Of a DNA stretch of 64,000 bases, positions 14,289 through 24,012 are shown in pieces (position 1 is the first letter of the stretch; each line of letters opens with the position of its first letter). The position numbers were made by a program, and so were the translations under genes. A model generated the notes under the pieces. The model had not been told where the DNA came from and did not search any database. It saw nothing but the letters and a program-made list of their open reading frames with translations. Source of the stretch: Glutamicibacter creatinolyticus (GTDB lineage Bacteria; Actinomycetota; Actinomycetes; Actinomycetales; Micrococcaceae); assembly GCF_006094275.1 (NCBI RefSeq), contig NZ_CP034412.1, positions 1,550,001-1,614,000 on the forward strand, in the 5' to 3' direction.

Positions 14289-15781
14289 GCGCCCCGGTGG
14301 TCCGCGCCCCGGCCCCGCCCAGCCTGCGCGCGCTGCGCTGGCACGGGGTGGGCGCCTCGGTGCTGATCACCGTGGCCAGCTGGGGAATCGGCTGGTTCCC
14401 GCGCAACCAGCATTCGCCGTTGGCCCGCACCGGCTTCTTCATCCAGTTCCGCACCGAGCTGATCGGGGTGCTGGCCTGCACGCTCATCATGGCGATGGGG
14501 CTGGTGTGGCTCACCCGCTGCTGGCTGCTGCTGCGTCCCAGGGTGGAAAACCAGGGGCAGCTGTCCGGGCGATCGTTGGCCGGGCTGGTGGCCAGCTGGG
14601 GTGCCCCGCTGCTGGCCAGCTTCCCGATCCTCTCCCGGGATGTGTACTCCTACCTGGCCCAGGGCCGGATGCTGCAGGCGGGCAAGTCCCCGTACTCCGA
14701 GGGGATCTCGGCGCTGCCGGGCTGGTTTGACGGCGGCTCGGACGGTCTGTGGGCCCAGTCGCCCTCACCCTACGGGGTGCTGTTCCTGGTGGTGGCCCGG
14801 CTGATCTACGTCATCTCCGGCGGCATCCCGGAAATCGGGGTGGGGCTGCTGCGCCTGCTGGCGGTGGCCGGGGTGGCCGGCTGCTATTGGGCGACCGGGT
14901 GGCTGGCGCGCAGGCTCGGGGTGAACCCGCACTGGGCGCTGTGGGTGATCGTGGCCAACCCGCTGTTCCTGCTGACCATGATCGGCGGGGTGCACAATGA
15001 TGCACTGATGATCGCCGCGACCTTCTGGGCGTTCGGCCTGGCCCAGGGCCGGCGGATCATCGCCTCCACGTTCGCGCTGGCGGTGGCGGTGAGCATCAAG
15101 CCGATCGTGCTGGTGCTGCTGCCCTTCCTGGGACTGATGATGCTCGGGCGCAGCGCCGGGCTGCGCGAACGGATCGCGGTGTGGTGGCGCACCACGTTGG
15201 CCATCGCCGGGTGGCTCACGCTCTTCGGGGCGCTGACCGGGCTCTGGTTCGGCTGGCTGCCGGCGATGCTGACCTCCGGTGCCGCCGCGTTCCCCTACGC
15301 CCCGGTGGGCCTGCTGGGCACCCTGTTCGGGCTGCTGGCCTCGCTGTTTGGCGCGGACGCCTCGGTGGTGGCCCAGGTGGTGTTCACCCTGGCCCGGCTG
15401 TTCTCCGTCTACCTGGTCGCGCGCCTGGCCCTGGCCAGGAACATCAGCGACCCGCTGCGCCTGGGCGCCTGGGCGCTGTCCGCGGTGGTGCTGCTGGCCC
15501 CGATCATCCAGCCCTGGTACATCCTGTGGCTCTTTGCCCTGTTCTTCATTTCCCAGCAGGTGTCCTGGGCCAGCGAGAAGCTGATGATCGGGCTGAGCAT
15601 GCTGATCACCCTGGCCGTGTTCGTCGACCAGATCTCCATCGAGCAATGGCACCCGGTGTGGCTGCTGCGGATCCTGGCCGCGCTGCTGGGGGTGGGCCTG
15701 CTGGCCGCGATGCTGCGCTGGGACCGCCAGGTGCGCCAGGTGGGGCAGCAGCTGGGCGCCTGCCGCATCCCGCGCAGCTAA
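14285..15781 (+). CDS. MptB-like mannosyltransferase, second paralogue
   Basis: A 498-residue GT-C protein homologous to the upstream gene: LSRDVYSYLAQGRMLQAG, then SPYSEG and SPSPYGVLFLV align with the first copy, as does the NPLFLLTMIGGVHNDALM segment around residue 225. It overlaps the previous gene by 4 bases (ATGA). Tandem copies suggest sequential steps in mannan or lipoglycan assembly at the membrane, analogous to the MptA/MptB pair of mycobacteria. Which copy does which step cannot be told from sequence. Confidence 0.85.
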   Translation: MSAPVVRAPAPPSLRALRWHGVGASVLITVASWGIGWFPRNQHSPLARTGFFIQFRTELIGVLACTLIMAMGLVWLTRCWLLLRPRVENQGQLSGRSLAGLVASWGAPLLASFPILSRDVYSYLAQGRMLQAGKSPYSEGISALPGWFDGGSDGLWAQSPSPYGVLFLVVARLIYVISGGIPEIGVGLLRLLAVAGVAGCYWATGWLARRLGVNPHWALWVIVANPLFLLTMIGGVHNDALMIAATFWAFGLAQGRRIIASTFALAVAVSIKPIVLVLLPFLGLMMLGRSAGLRERIAVWWRTTLAIAGWLTLFGALTGLWFGWLPAMLTSGAAAFPYAPVGLLGTLFGLLASLFGADASVVAQVVFTLARLFSVYLVARLALARNISDPLRLGAWALSAVVLLAPIIQPWYILWLFALFFISQQVSWASEKLMIGLSMLITLAVFVDQISIEQWHPVWLLRILAALLGVGLLAAMLRWDRQVRQVGQQLGACRIPRS

Positions 15782-15866
15782 GAGGTCCGGCACCCGTGGA
15801 CTAAAGAGCGCCAATTCACACCGGGTTTTGCTCCCGCCCCGACGGCAAATCGTTTTACCCTTGGGT

Positions 15867-16973
15867 ATGCAAAGGATTATGGACCTGTTGTGGCCCGGGG
15901 CGATGGCACTGCTGATAGCGGGGCTGTTCGTGGCGACCGCAGGCATCTTCCTGTTGGCGCTGCAGTACCACAAGCACGGACGCCTGTCCTGGCGCAGAAC
16001 CATCACCAGCTCGGTGGTGGTGCTCTACGTCTTCGGGCTGCTGAGCTACACCATGCTGCCGATGCCCGAGACCCGCGACGCGTTCTGCCGGCCCGGGGTC
16101 GCCCAAACCCAGCTCGAGCCGTTCCACTTCTTCCAGGACTTCAACCTGGCCTGGGAGGGCGGGCGCCGCGCGTTCCTGACCAGTTTTGAACTGTGGCAGG
16201 TGCTGTTCAATGTCCTGCTGTTCATCCCGGTGGGGATCCTGGCGATCCGCTGGGCGCGGCAGAACGTGTTCACCGGCACGCTGATCGGCTTTACCCTCTC
16301 CCTGGCCATCGAGGCCACCCAGTACACCGGCATCTGGGGGATCTACACCTGCGCCTACCGGGTGGCGGATGTCGATGACCTGATCGTGAACACCTTTGGG
16401 GCGTTCCTTGGCACGCTGCTGGCCTACCTGCCGGTCTTTGCCTTCCTCTCCGGGCCGAGCGAACGCGACGGGCAGTACGCCCCGGCCCGGGCCGTCACCC
16501 GCTCCCGCCGGGCGCTGGCGAACCTGTTCGACCTCGCGCTCATGTCAGCCCTGGTGATGGCCGTGTCCCTGGTGCTGGAGGTCGCCGAACGCCTGGGGGT
16601 GCACACCGCCCGCATCGACTACCTGCAGGACCTGCTCTCCATCGCCGCGGTGCTGCTGGTGGTGATCATCCCGTCCCTGGCCCCGGGGCGGGCCACCCTG
16701 GGACAACGCTGCGCCTGGTTCGAAGTGCGTGCCCTGACCGGTGGGCCGGCCGGCACCGGGCGGGCGCTGGCCCGGGTGCTGCTGGGCCTGGGCGGGATCT
16801 ACCTGTTCCAGTCGATCATGGCCATTGTGCCCGAGGGGAACCTGTTCCAGCTGCTCGCCCTGCCGCTGGTGCCCTACATCTGGTTCTCGGTCATCTGGCT
16901 GGCCTTTGACCGTTCGGCCCGCGGCGTCTCCGCCCGGGCCTCGGGCACCCGCTTCACCGACCGCCGCGCCTGA
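15867..16973 (+). CDS. VanZ-domain and RDD-domain membrane protein
   Basis: A 368-residue membrane protein. The first half is a VanZ-like domain: paired helices, FNVLLFIPVGILAIRWARQN, then LSLAIEATQYTGIWGIYTCA and VDDLIVNTFGAFLG. The second half resembles an RDD domain (LANLFDLALMSALVMAV, later LGQRCAWFEVRAL). VanZ in enterococci confers low-level teicoplanin resistance; the chromosomal relatives have no firm function and may act on the cell envelope. ATG 15867 is used; ATG 15879 is an alternative. It follows the mannosyltransferases by 85 bases. Confidence 0.85.
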   Translation: MQRIMDLLWPGAMALLIAGLFVATAGIFLLALQYHKHGRLSWRRTITSSVVVLYVFGLLSYTMLPMPETRDAFCRPGVAQTQLEPFHFFQDFNLAWEGGRRAFLTSFELWQVLFNVLLFIPVGILAIRWARQNVFTGTLIGFTLSLAIEATQYTGIWGIYTCAYRVADVDDLIVNTFGAFLGTLLAYLPVFAFLSGPSERDGQYAPARAVTRSRRALANLFDLALMSALVMAVSLVLEVAERLGVHTARIDYLQDLLSIAAVLLVVIIPSLAPGRATLGQRCAWFEVRALTGGPAGTGRALARVLLGLGGIYLFQSIMAIVPEGNLFQLLALPLVPYIWFSVIWLAFDRSARGVSARASGTRFTDRRA

Positions 16974-17018
16974 TCCGCCTACTGCTGCGCCGCCGGGCTC
17001 CGGAGCGCTAAAATGGCT

Positions 17019-17059
17019 GGTGGCGCCGCCAACTCGCAAACCCTGGCGCCACCATTTTT
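17019..17059 (+). terminator. Rho-independent terminator after the VanZ/RDD gene
   Basis: GGTGGCGCC (17019-17027) pairs perfectly with GGCGCCACC (17045-17053), followed by ATTTTTC. It lies between the VanZ/RDD gene and the DUF2637 gene. Confidence 0.8.
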
Positions 17060-17147
17060 CCCCATCTCATCCCCAACGCAGCTCACTCACGCCGCCACGC
17101 GGTGTTCCCCCTCGAGCTGCCGAGCACAGTTAGGCCTGCCATCCCGC

Positions 17148-17945
17148 ATGGATCCCATGGATAACCAGCCCGAAATCCCCAACGAGCCGCATCGTGCCGT
17201 CTTGCGCACCGCTGTGGGCGCCACGGTGCTCATCGCGGTGGGCGCGTTCGTGCTCTCCTTTGCCGCCCTGACCGACCTGGCCACCCGTTCGGGCATCGAC
17301 CCGAAGCTGTCCTGGATCTGGCCGATCATCATCGACGGCATGATCGTGGCCGCCACCGTGGCGATCGTTGCGCTGAACGGCTTCCCGCGCAAGGCCATGA
17401 TCTACCCGTGGGCGCTGCTGTTCTTTGGCGCTATCGTCTCCACCGCGGCGAACTCCACCCACGCGATCCTGACCGTGGACTCGATCTCCAACGGCGTGCC
17501 GCCGCTGGTCTCGGCGCTGGTCGCCGCGATGCCGCCGGTGGTGCTGCTGGCCATCACCCACCTGACCGTGCACATGTACCAGAAGAAGTCCGAGGCGGCG
17601 AAGCTGCGCGAGGCCTACGAGCGTGACGTGGAGGCCGAGAACGCCGAGAAGTACGGGGTGGCCTACGATGATGGCTACCAGGCGGCGATGAGCGATGCGC
17701 AGAACGCCGAGGCCGAGCGCCTGGGCGAGCTGGAGCAGGAGCACCAGGACGCGCTGGCCCGCGCCCGGGCCGAGGCGATCGCCGAAGCCAAGCGCAACCA
17801 GGCCAAGGCCGCCGCCGCGCAGGCCAAGACCGCCCAGGCCTCGGCCAACGGCAAGCCCGCCCCGGGTTCGGTGGCCACCGCGACCGCCGTGGATGAAAAG
17901 GCCCCGCTGTACGACGACCTGGCCCAGCGCCTGAACCGTTCCTAG
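17148..17945 (+). CDS. DUF2637 membrane protein with C-terminal coiled coil
   Basis: A 265-residue protein with four hydrophobic helices in the first 140 residues (VGATVLIAVGAFVLSFAALT, SWIWPIIIDGMIVAATVAIV, then two more) and the DUF2637 hallmark WPIIIDGMI. The second half is a charged Ala/Glu/Lys-rich helix, probably a cytoplasmic coiled coil. In Streptomyces the family includes plasmid spread proteins (SpdC); chromosomal copies are uncharacterised. Two ATG starts (17148 and 17157) are in frame. It is followed 145 bases later by the alarmone synthetase on the same strand. Confidence 0.82.
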   Translation: MDPMDNQPEIPNEPHRAVLRTAVGATVLIAVGAFVLSFAALTDLATRSGIDPKLSWIWPIIIDGMIVAATVAIVALNGFPRKAMIYPWALLFFGAIVSTAANSTHAILTVDSISNGVPPLVSALVAAMPPVVLLAITHLTVHMYQKKSEAAKLREAYERDVEAENAEKYGVAYDDGYQAAMSDAQNAEAERLGELEQEHQDALARARAEAIAEAKRNQAKAAAAQAKTAQASANGKPAPGSVATATAVDEKAPLYDDLAQRLNRS

Positions 17946-18090
17946 CGCACCGGTGCCGGTGTCATCCGCCCGGCATCTGGCGTCATCGGATTCGCTGAAG
18001 TGTCCACCTGGCCAAGTAGACTCGCACCAGCACCACCGCGCGCACTACGGCGCCGTGGTGTGCAGTGACGGAACGACAGGGGAGCAGCCA

Positions 18091-19182
18091 ATGAGCGAAC
18101 AGGAGCCAGCCGCCAACGATTTCGCTGAACAGATCGACGAGTCGGTGCGGCGCTACGCCAAGGTGCGCCCGGCACTGCAGCAGGTGCTGGACACCATGCT
18201 CGGACGCATCCGCAACCTGTTCGAGGCCTCCGAGGAGGCCCAGCCGCTGTTCATCACCGGGCGGGTGAAATCGGTGCCCTCCTTCCGTGCCAAGGCCTCC
18301 CGCCAGCTGCAGGAGGACGCCGAGAGCGACCCGGTGCTGGAGTTCCCCAACCCGCTGCGCGAAATCCACGACATGGTCGGCATCCGCATCATCGTGAAGC
18401 TGCCCCACGAGATCCAGCAGGTCGCGAACATGATCAAGGCCCAGCGCGCCGCCTTTGACTGCCGCAGCGACCGGGAGAAGGACATCGGCTCGGTGGAGTC
18501 CGGCACCTACGGATACTCCTCCCGCCACCTGCTGCTCAAGACCCGCAACGAACCCAGCGTCCGCCGCTTCCAGGAGCAGCTGGGCAAGCCGGTGGTCCCC
18601 AGCGGCAACTTCACCTTCGAGGTGCAGATCCGCACCATCCTGCAGCACGCCTGGAGCGAGGTGGAACACGACATCCGCTTCAAGAACTCCGGCCAGGGGG
18701 TGTGGAGCCCGCAGCTGGACCGCCAGTTCACCGCCACCGCCGCCATGCTGGAAACCGTGGAGAACTACTTCACCGACATCGACGAGCTGTACAACACGCT
18801 CAACGCCTACCAGGACCGGGACGGGCTGGGCGGCCAGGAGCTGAACAGCGACCGGATCGGGCAGATCTGGCAGACCCTGCTGCCGCACGTGGACCGCAAG
18901 CGCGATGACGACTGGTCCTGGGCGGCCGAGCTGCTCGGGGCGCACGGCATCACCCGGACCTGGCAGCTGGCCGAGCTGCTGGACCCGAACGTGGTCACCG
19001 AGGTGCGTTCGGCCCTGGACCACCGCTACTCGCCGGGCCCGGACCGGTTGCTGGATGACATGCTGCTGTGGCGCTTCGGTGCGGCGCACATCGACAAGAC
19101 CAGCGGCAACGACGAGCGCCGCGAATCCTCGCTGCGTCGGCGCCTGGTGCAGATGAACGACTACCGCAACCAGCGCAGCTAG
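18091..19182 (+). CDS. RelA/SpoT-domain GTP pyrophosphokinase, long small-alarmone-synthetase type
   Basis: A 363-residue cytoplasmic protein with a ppGpp synthetase domain (about residues 20-230) and no HD hydrolase, TGS or ACT domain. Visible motifs are ITGRVKSVPSFRAKASRQ, IHDMVGIRIIVKLP, SGTYGYSSRHLLLK and FEVQIRTILQHAWSEVEHDI, which carries the catalytic Glu and the Arg-Thr pair. The C-terminal ~130 residues are extra relative to short RelP/RelQ enzymes. GGAG precedes the ATG at a good distance. It would transfer pyrophosphate from ATP to GTP or GDP, but its trigger is unknown. It is next to DUF2637. Confidence 0.88.
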   Translation: MSEQEPAANDFAEQIDESVRRYAKVRPALQQVLDTMLGRIRNLFEASEEAQPLFITGRVKSVPSFRAKASRQLQEDAESDPVLEFPNPLREIHDMVGIRIIVKLPHEIQQVANMIKAQRAAFDCRSDREKDIGSVESGTYGYSSRHLLLKTRNEPSVRRFQEQLGKPVVPSGNFTFEVQIRTILQHAWSEVEHDIRFKNSGQGVWSPQLDRQFTATAAMLETVENYFTDIDELYNTLNAYQDRDGLGGQELNSDRIGQIWQTLLPHVDRKRDDDWSWAAELLGAHGITRTWQLAELLDPNVVTEVRSALDHRYSPGPDRLLDDMLLWRFGAAHIDKTSGNDERRESSLRRRLVQMNDYRNQRS

Positions 19183-19202
19183 GCCGAACACCACCCTGGA
19201 AG

Positions 19203-19231
19203 CACCCGTCCCGAAACCTTCGGGGCGGGTG
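19203..19231 (+). terminator. Rho-independent terminator after the alarmone synthetase
   Basis: CACCCGTCCCGAA (19203-19215) pairs with TTCGGGGCGGGTG (19219-19231) with a single G-U pair and a 3-base loop. It begins 21 bases after the stop codon. Confidence 0.85.
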
Positions 19232-19347
19232 TTAGCTTATGCACTTTGGCACCACTGGTGGGGCCGAACCCCGGTAGACTGGATAAGTTGCCCGAAATCT
19301 GCTCGCCGGGCAACAGAACCAGGCAACCTTCGAAAGGGGTTCACCAG

Positions 19348-20949
19348 ATGATTTCCGTGGCCAACCTTGAGCTGCGCGTCGGCGCCAGGCTGCTGATGGA
19401 CGAGGTGAACTTCCGCATCGACAAGGGCGACAAGATCGGTCTGGTAGGCCGCAACGGCGCCGGGAAGACCACCATGACCAAGGTGCTGGCCGGTGAATCC
19501 CAGCCCACCGCCGGGGAAGTGAGCTCCCGCGGCTCCATCGGCTACCTGCCCCAGGACCCGCGCACCCCGGACATGGAGCAGCTGGCCCGCGACCGCATCC
19601 TCTCGGCCCGCGGCCTGGACAAGATCATCAACAAGCTGGCCCGCACCCGCGCCGAAATGGCCAGCGAGGACCCGAACATCGCCGCGAAGGCGATGCGCCG
19701 CTACGACCGGCTGGACGCCGAGTTCATTGCCGGGGGCGGGTACGCGGCCGAGTCCGAGGCCGCGGCGATCTGTTCGAACCTGGATCTGCCCGACCGCATC
19801 CTGGACCAGCCGCTGCGCACCCTCTCCGGCGGCCAGCGCCGCCGTGTCGAGCTGGCCCGCATCCTGTACTCGGATGCCGAAACCCTGCTGCTGGACGAGC
19901 CGACCAACCACCTGGACGCCGACTCGATCAGCTGGCTGCGCGACTTTTTGAAGAACTACTCCGGCGGCGTGCTGATGATCTCCCACGACACCGGGCTGCT
20001 GGAAGCCACCGTGAACAAGGTGCTCTACCTGGATGCGAACCGCGGCACCGTGGACGTGTACAACATGGGCTGGAAGCGCTACCTGGTGCAGCGCGAAACC
20101 GATGAGCACACCCGGCGCCGGGAACGGGCCAACGTGGAGAAGAAGGCCAGCGCGCTGCTGGCCCAGGCCAACAAGATGAAGGCCCGCGCCTCGGGCGCCT
20201 CCGCCGCCCAGTCCATGCTCAAGCGCGTGGACCGCATGCTTTCCGGGCTGGAGGAGGAGCGCGCCGCCGACAAGGTCGCCGCCCTGCGCTTCCCGGACCC
20301 GGCCCCGTGCGGCAAGACCCCGCTGATGGCCGAGGGCCTGTCCAAGTCCTACGGCTCGCTGGAAATCTTCACCGACGTCTCCCTGGCCATCGACCGCGGC
20401 TCCAAGGTCGTGATCCTGGGGCTGAACGGTGCCGGCAAGACCACCCTGCTGCGCATGCTGGCCGGGGTCTCCGAACCGGACACCGGCGAAATCCAGCCCG
20501 GCCACGGCCTGAAGATCGGCTACTTCGCCCAGGAACACGACACCCTGGACCCGGCGAAGACGGTGCTGGAGAACATGCGCCGCACCGCGCCGAGCGAACT
20601 GGGGGACGCGGACGTGCGTTCAATCCTCGGTTCCTTCCTGTTCGTGGGCGATGACGTGCACAAGCCGGCCGGGGTGCTCTCCGGTGGTGAGAAGACCCGC
20701 CTGGCGCTGGCCACCATTGTGGCCTCCAGCGCGAACGTGCTGCTGCTCGATGAGCCGACGAACAACCTGGACCCGGCCTCGCGCGCCGAGGTGCTCGGCG
20801 CGCTGTCGAACTTCTCCGGCGCGGTGGTCATGGTCTCCCACGATGAGGGGGCGGTGGCGGCGCTGAACCCCGAGCGCGTGGTCATCCTGCCCGATGGGGA
20901 TGAGGACCTGTACAGCGAGGACTACCTGGAACTGGTCTCGCTGACCTAG
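19348..20949 (+). CDS. ABC-F family ATPase (ribosome-associated)
   Basis: A 533-residue protein with two ABC cassettes and no membrane segments. The first has GRNGAGKTTMTK and LSGGQRRRVELARIL with LDEPTNHLDADS; the second has GLNGAGKTTLLRM and LSGGEKTRLALATI with LDEPTNNLDPAS. A basic linker (about residues 240-310) joins them. ABC-F proteins such as EttA and Uup bind the ribosomal E site and tune translation; antibiotic-resistance members also exist. Housekeeping or resistance cannot be told apart here. AAAGG precedes the ATG. Confidence 0.93.
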   Translation: MISVANLELRVGARLLMDEVNFRIDKGDKIGLVGRNGAGKTTMTKVLAGESQPTAGEVSSRGSIGYLPQDPRTPDMEQLARDRILSARGLDKIINKLARTRAEMASEDPNIAAKAMRRYDRLDAEFIAGGGYAAESEAAAICSNLDLPDRILDQPLRTLSGGQRRRVELARILYSDAETLLLDEPTNHLDADSISWLRDFLKNYSGGVLMISHDTGLLEATVNKVLYLDANRGTVDVYNMGWKRYLVQRETDEHTRRRERANVEKKASALLAQANKMKARASGASAAQSMLKRVDRMLSGLEEERAADKVAALRFPDPAPCGKTPLMAEGLSKSYGSLEIFTDVSLAIDRGSKVVILGLNGAGKTTLLRMLAGVSEPDTGEIQPGHGLKIGYFAQEHDTLDPAKTVLENMRRTAPSELGDADVRSILGSFLFVGDDVHKPAGVLSGGEKTRLALATIVASSANVLLLDEPTNNLDPASRAEVLGALSNFSGAVVMVSHDEGAVAALNPERVVILPDGDEDLYSEDYLELVSLT

Positions 20950-20992
20950 GCTCCAGCACAGTCAGGTTTTTCCCGGGCCATCCGGGTATGCG

Positions 20993-21030
20993 AAAACCGC
21001 CCGATCCACCGGTGTGGGTCGGGCGGTTTT
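20993..21030. terminator. Bidirectional terminator after the ABC-F gene
   Basis: AAAACCGCCCGA (20993-21004) pairs perfectly with TCGGGCGGTTTT (21019-21030), giving a 12-bp stem with U-tracts for both directions. Confidence 0.9.
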
Positions 21031-21277
21031 CCGCCTGCCCGCCGGGTCTGCGGCGGGGGAAAGTTTGGTGTCGGGACCGGCGCTGCTCAGTTTATCGTGG
21101 GTTACCGGCCGCAGATATCCGGGGCTCCTCACATCAGATAAACGGAGCGCCGTAGGCCTTGAGAGCCACCTGTGAGATCTGGACGATCCCGACACCTTCA
21201 GCATACGAGAGATCCGGGAAAAGTCCATAGCAACCGGTATCTTGCATCGCGCCTGGGGTTGGGCGAGCCCCCACGAA

Positions 21278-21320
21278 CGCCGCCGGTCCGTTCGTGATGT
21301 TCACGAACGGACCGGCGGCG
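21278..21320 (-). terminator. Perfect 20-bp hairpin after the SURF1 gene
   Basis: A flawless 20-bp stem (21278-21297 with 21301-21320) closes a 3-base loop TGT, 20 bases past the SURF1 stop on the reverse strand. It lacks a U-run, so it would be a GC-rich, I-shaped terminator. Confidence 0.75.
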
Positions 21321-21340
21321 GTCGGTGGGCAGGGGCGGAT

Positions 21341-22261
21341 CTAGCCGCGCTGCCCCGCGTCCTGGTTGTGGGCCGGATCCTGGCCCTGGTCCAGCATCGC
21401 GTCCTCCACCGCCTCATCGGTCAGCGAACCGTCACGGCGGTACTTCTTGGTCTGCTTGGCGCGGATCTTGCGCACCTTGTGGATCGGCTCCTCAAAGCCG
21501 GCGGCGCGGGCCTCGGCCAGTTCCTCGGCGTCCTCCCGGTTCAGCTTCTTCTGCTGGCGGGCGGCGTACCAGAAGCCGACGAACGCCAGCACGCCGAAGG
21601 CGAACCACTGGTAGGAGTAGGACAGGTGCGGGCCCTCATCGGTGTCCGGCGGATCCAGCTGCAGGGGCGCGGTGGCCGGGGCCGGGTCCTCGGTGTACAT
21701 GATCCCGTAGGCGCCCTCGGAAATCGGGTAGCCCACCTGCTGGGCGTAGTTCGGCAGGTTCACGGTGGCCAGCTGGCCCTCGGGGGCCGTGCGGTCCAGG
21801 GTCGGCTCGCCGGGCTTCAGGCGCACCTGGACCGAGACGGTGCCGGTCGGGGGAGCGGGCACCTCATCGGGCCACCCGCCGCGCTCATCGCCAATGGGAA
21901 GGAACCCGCGGTCCACGATCACGGTCTTGCCCTGCGTGGTGCGGAAGGGGACCAGCACCTCGTAGCCCGGGCGTCCGGACTTGATGCGGTTGCGCACAAT
22001 CCGGGTGTCATCGCTCAGGTACTGGCCCTGCAGGGCCACGGTGGTCCACTTCTTGTCCTCGGGCAGCTGATCGAACAGCGCCATGGCCTCCTTGGAGCCG
22101 CTGGCCGGGGCGAAGTAGTTCTCGTTCACGTGGGAGATCTCGGTGAGCACCTCGGCGCGGCGGTCCATCTGCCAGCGCCCCAGGAACACGCAGGCGGTCG
22201 CGAACACGCACACCAGCAGCAACCAGCCGATCCAGCGGGTACTGGCCAAAAAACGATACAT
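21341..22261 (-). CDS. SURF1-family cytochrome oxidase assembly protein
   Basis: A 306-residue membrane protein with a TM helix near the N-terminus (STRWIGWLLLVCVFATACVF) and a second near residues 220-240 (SYSYQWFAFGVLAFVGFWYA), flanking a large extracytoplasmic SURF1 domain with GRWQMDRR and VIVDRGFLPIGDERGG. SURF1 helps insert heme a into cytochrome aa3 oxidase subunit I. A charged C-terminal cytoplasmic tail of about 60 residues follows. It is the third gene of a reverse-strand unit with the 79-residue protein and DUF3099. Confidence 0.92.
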   Translation of the reverse strand: MYRFLASTRWIGWLLLVCVFATACVFLGRWQMDRRAEVLTEISHVNENYFAPASGSKEAMALFDQLPEDKKWTTVALQGQYLSDDTRIVRNRIKSGRPGYEVLVPFRTTQGKTVIVDRGFLPIGDERGGWPDEVPAPPTGTVSVQVRLKPGEPTLDRTAPEGQLATVNLPNYAQQVGYPISEGAYGIMYTEDPAPATAPLQLDPPDTDEGPHLSYSYQWFAFGVLAFVGFWYAARQQKKLNREDAEELAEARAAGFEEPIHKVRKIRAKQTKKYRRDGSLTDEAVEDAMLDQGQDPAHNQDAGQRG

Positions 22262-22271
22262 GGGGTGCGAT

Positions 22272-22511
22272 CTACTCCTTCGCCGGATCCACCGGCTGGG
22301 TTTCCTTGTACAAGAGCCGCTGGCGCAGGTAGTCCTCCAGCCAGTCGCGGTGCTGAAGGCAGGCCAGCCAGACCTTGCGGCGTTCGGGGGTGTGGATCTT
22401 GGGGTTGTTCCACAGGATCTTGAATTCGGCCGGCTGCCGGCAGCCCTTGCGGCTACAGATCAGTTCCCGTGGTCCTTCAGGTCCACCGCCAAGCGAGGAC
22501 AGCAGATCCAT
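22272..22511 (-). CDS. Small conserved actinobacterial protein with Cys/His cluster
   Basis: A 79-residue protein, cytoplasmic by appearance, with ICSRKGCRQPAEFKILWNN followed by CLQHRDWLEDYL. The spacing of three Cys and one His suggests a small zinc ribbon. It is common in actinobacteria between SURF1 and DUF3099, sometimes carrying unsupported names. Its stop lies 10 bases from the SURF1 start, and its ATG begins directly after the DUF3099 stop, so it is co-transcribed with both. Function is unknown. Confidence 0.75.
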   Translation of the reverse strand: MDLLSSLGGGPEGPRELICSRKGCRQPAEFKILWNNPKIHTPERRKVWLACLQHRDWLEDYLRQRLLYKETQPVDPAKE

Positions 22512-22985
22512 CTAGTTCCCTTCCCGTTGCTCGTTTTCTGGTTTTCCCGCGGCGCCCTCATCCGGCTCCTCGGAGTCATCGGCCGCGTCCGCCCAGGTGC
22601 CGTCGATGGTTTCCCCCGCGGCGTTGGGCTCCGGCGGCTCGGGCTGCACCTGTTCCTCATTCGGCTGCTGCCAAACCCCGGCGGGAAGCTGGCTGGGGTC
22701 CCGGTCGGTGAAGAACTCGGCCGGCGGCTCGCGCTTGGTCACGTCCGCGCCCCGGTTGGCGATCACCACCGCAATATAGGGAAGCACCACCGCCCCCACC
22801 AGCAGGATCCACTGCAGCGGACCGTGGGTGAAGAACGCGGCAATGAAGCACAGCACGCGGATGGTCATGGAGATCGTGTACTTGCGCACGCGCGAATTAT
22901 GGTCCACGGTGTGCGACTCGTGGGCCTCGGTAATCCGGTGAACAGGCACCGCATTGTTGGGGCGATGCGGGTGGGTGTGCGTCAT
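22512..22985 (-). CDS. DUF3099 membrane protein
   Basis: A 157-residue protein with the DUF3099 core RITEAHESHTVDHNSRVRKY, then two hydrophobic helices (TIRVLCFIAAFF and LQWILLVGAVVLPYIAVVIA) and an acidic Pro-rich cytoplasmic tail of about 60 residues. The family is confined to actinobacteria and has no assigned role. ATG 22985 is preferred to the upstream in-frame ATG at 23033, because the family starts near RITEAHESH. It is the first gene of the unit ending in SURF1, which hints at a respiratory or envelope link. Confidence 0.82.
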   Translation of the reverse strand: MTHTHPHRPNNAVPVHRITEAHESHTVDHNSRVRKYTISMTIRVLCFIAAFFTHGPLQWILLVGAVVLPYIAVVIANRGADVTKREPPAEFFTDRDPSQLPAGVWQQPNEEQVQPEPPEPNAAGETIDGTWADAADDSEEPDEGAAGKPENEQREGN

Positions 22986-23076
22986 GACCTCAGGTTTAGC
23001 TTCCTGCAGAATATTCCGTAGCCATTGTCTCACCGAAACGGGGCTTAAGCGTAATTTCTACCCTGCGTCGAACTAA

Positions 23077-23925
<849 letters not shown>

Positions 23926-24012
23926 CCACCACCCCAGAAGAACTTGGCGGCCGGCGCCCCTGCCGGCGGCGGCCGCCACCCACAGATTCAGCAACATCAA
24001 GGAGTAAAGACT

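Larger units (their letters stand above)
20950..21340. other. Intergenic region between convergent genes with two strong hairpins
   Basis: A 391-base gap with a GC-rich stem at each end and about 240 bases of non-coding sequence between. An open reverse frame crosses one hairpin and has no family resemblance. No other element is recognised. Confidence 0.5.

Noticed and set aside
20962-21228. Reverse 88-codon open frame downstream of the ABC-F gene
   Set aside because: It runs through a perfect terminator hairpin and has an Arg/Pro/Ser-rich composition without ribosome site or family resemblance.
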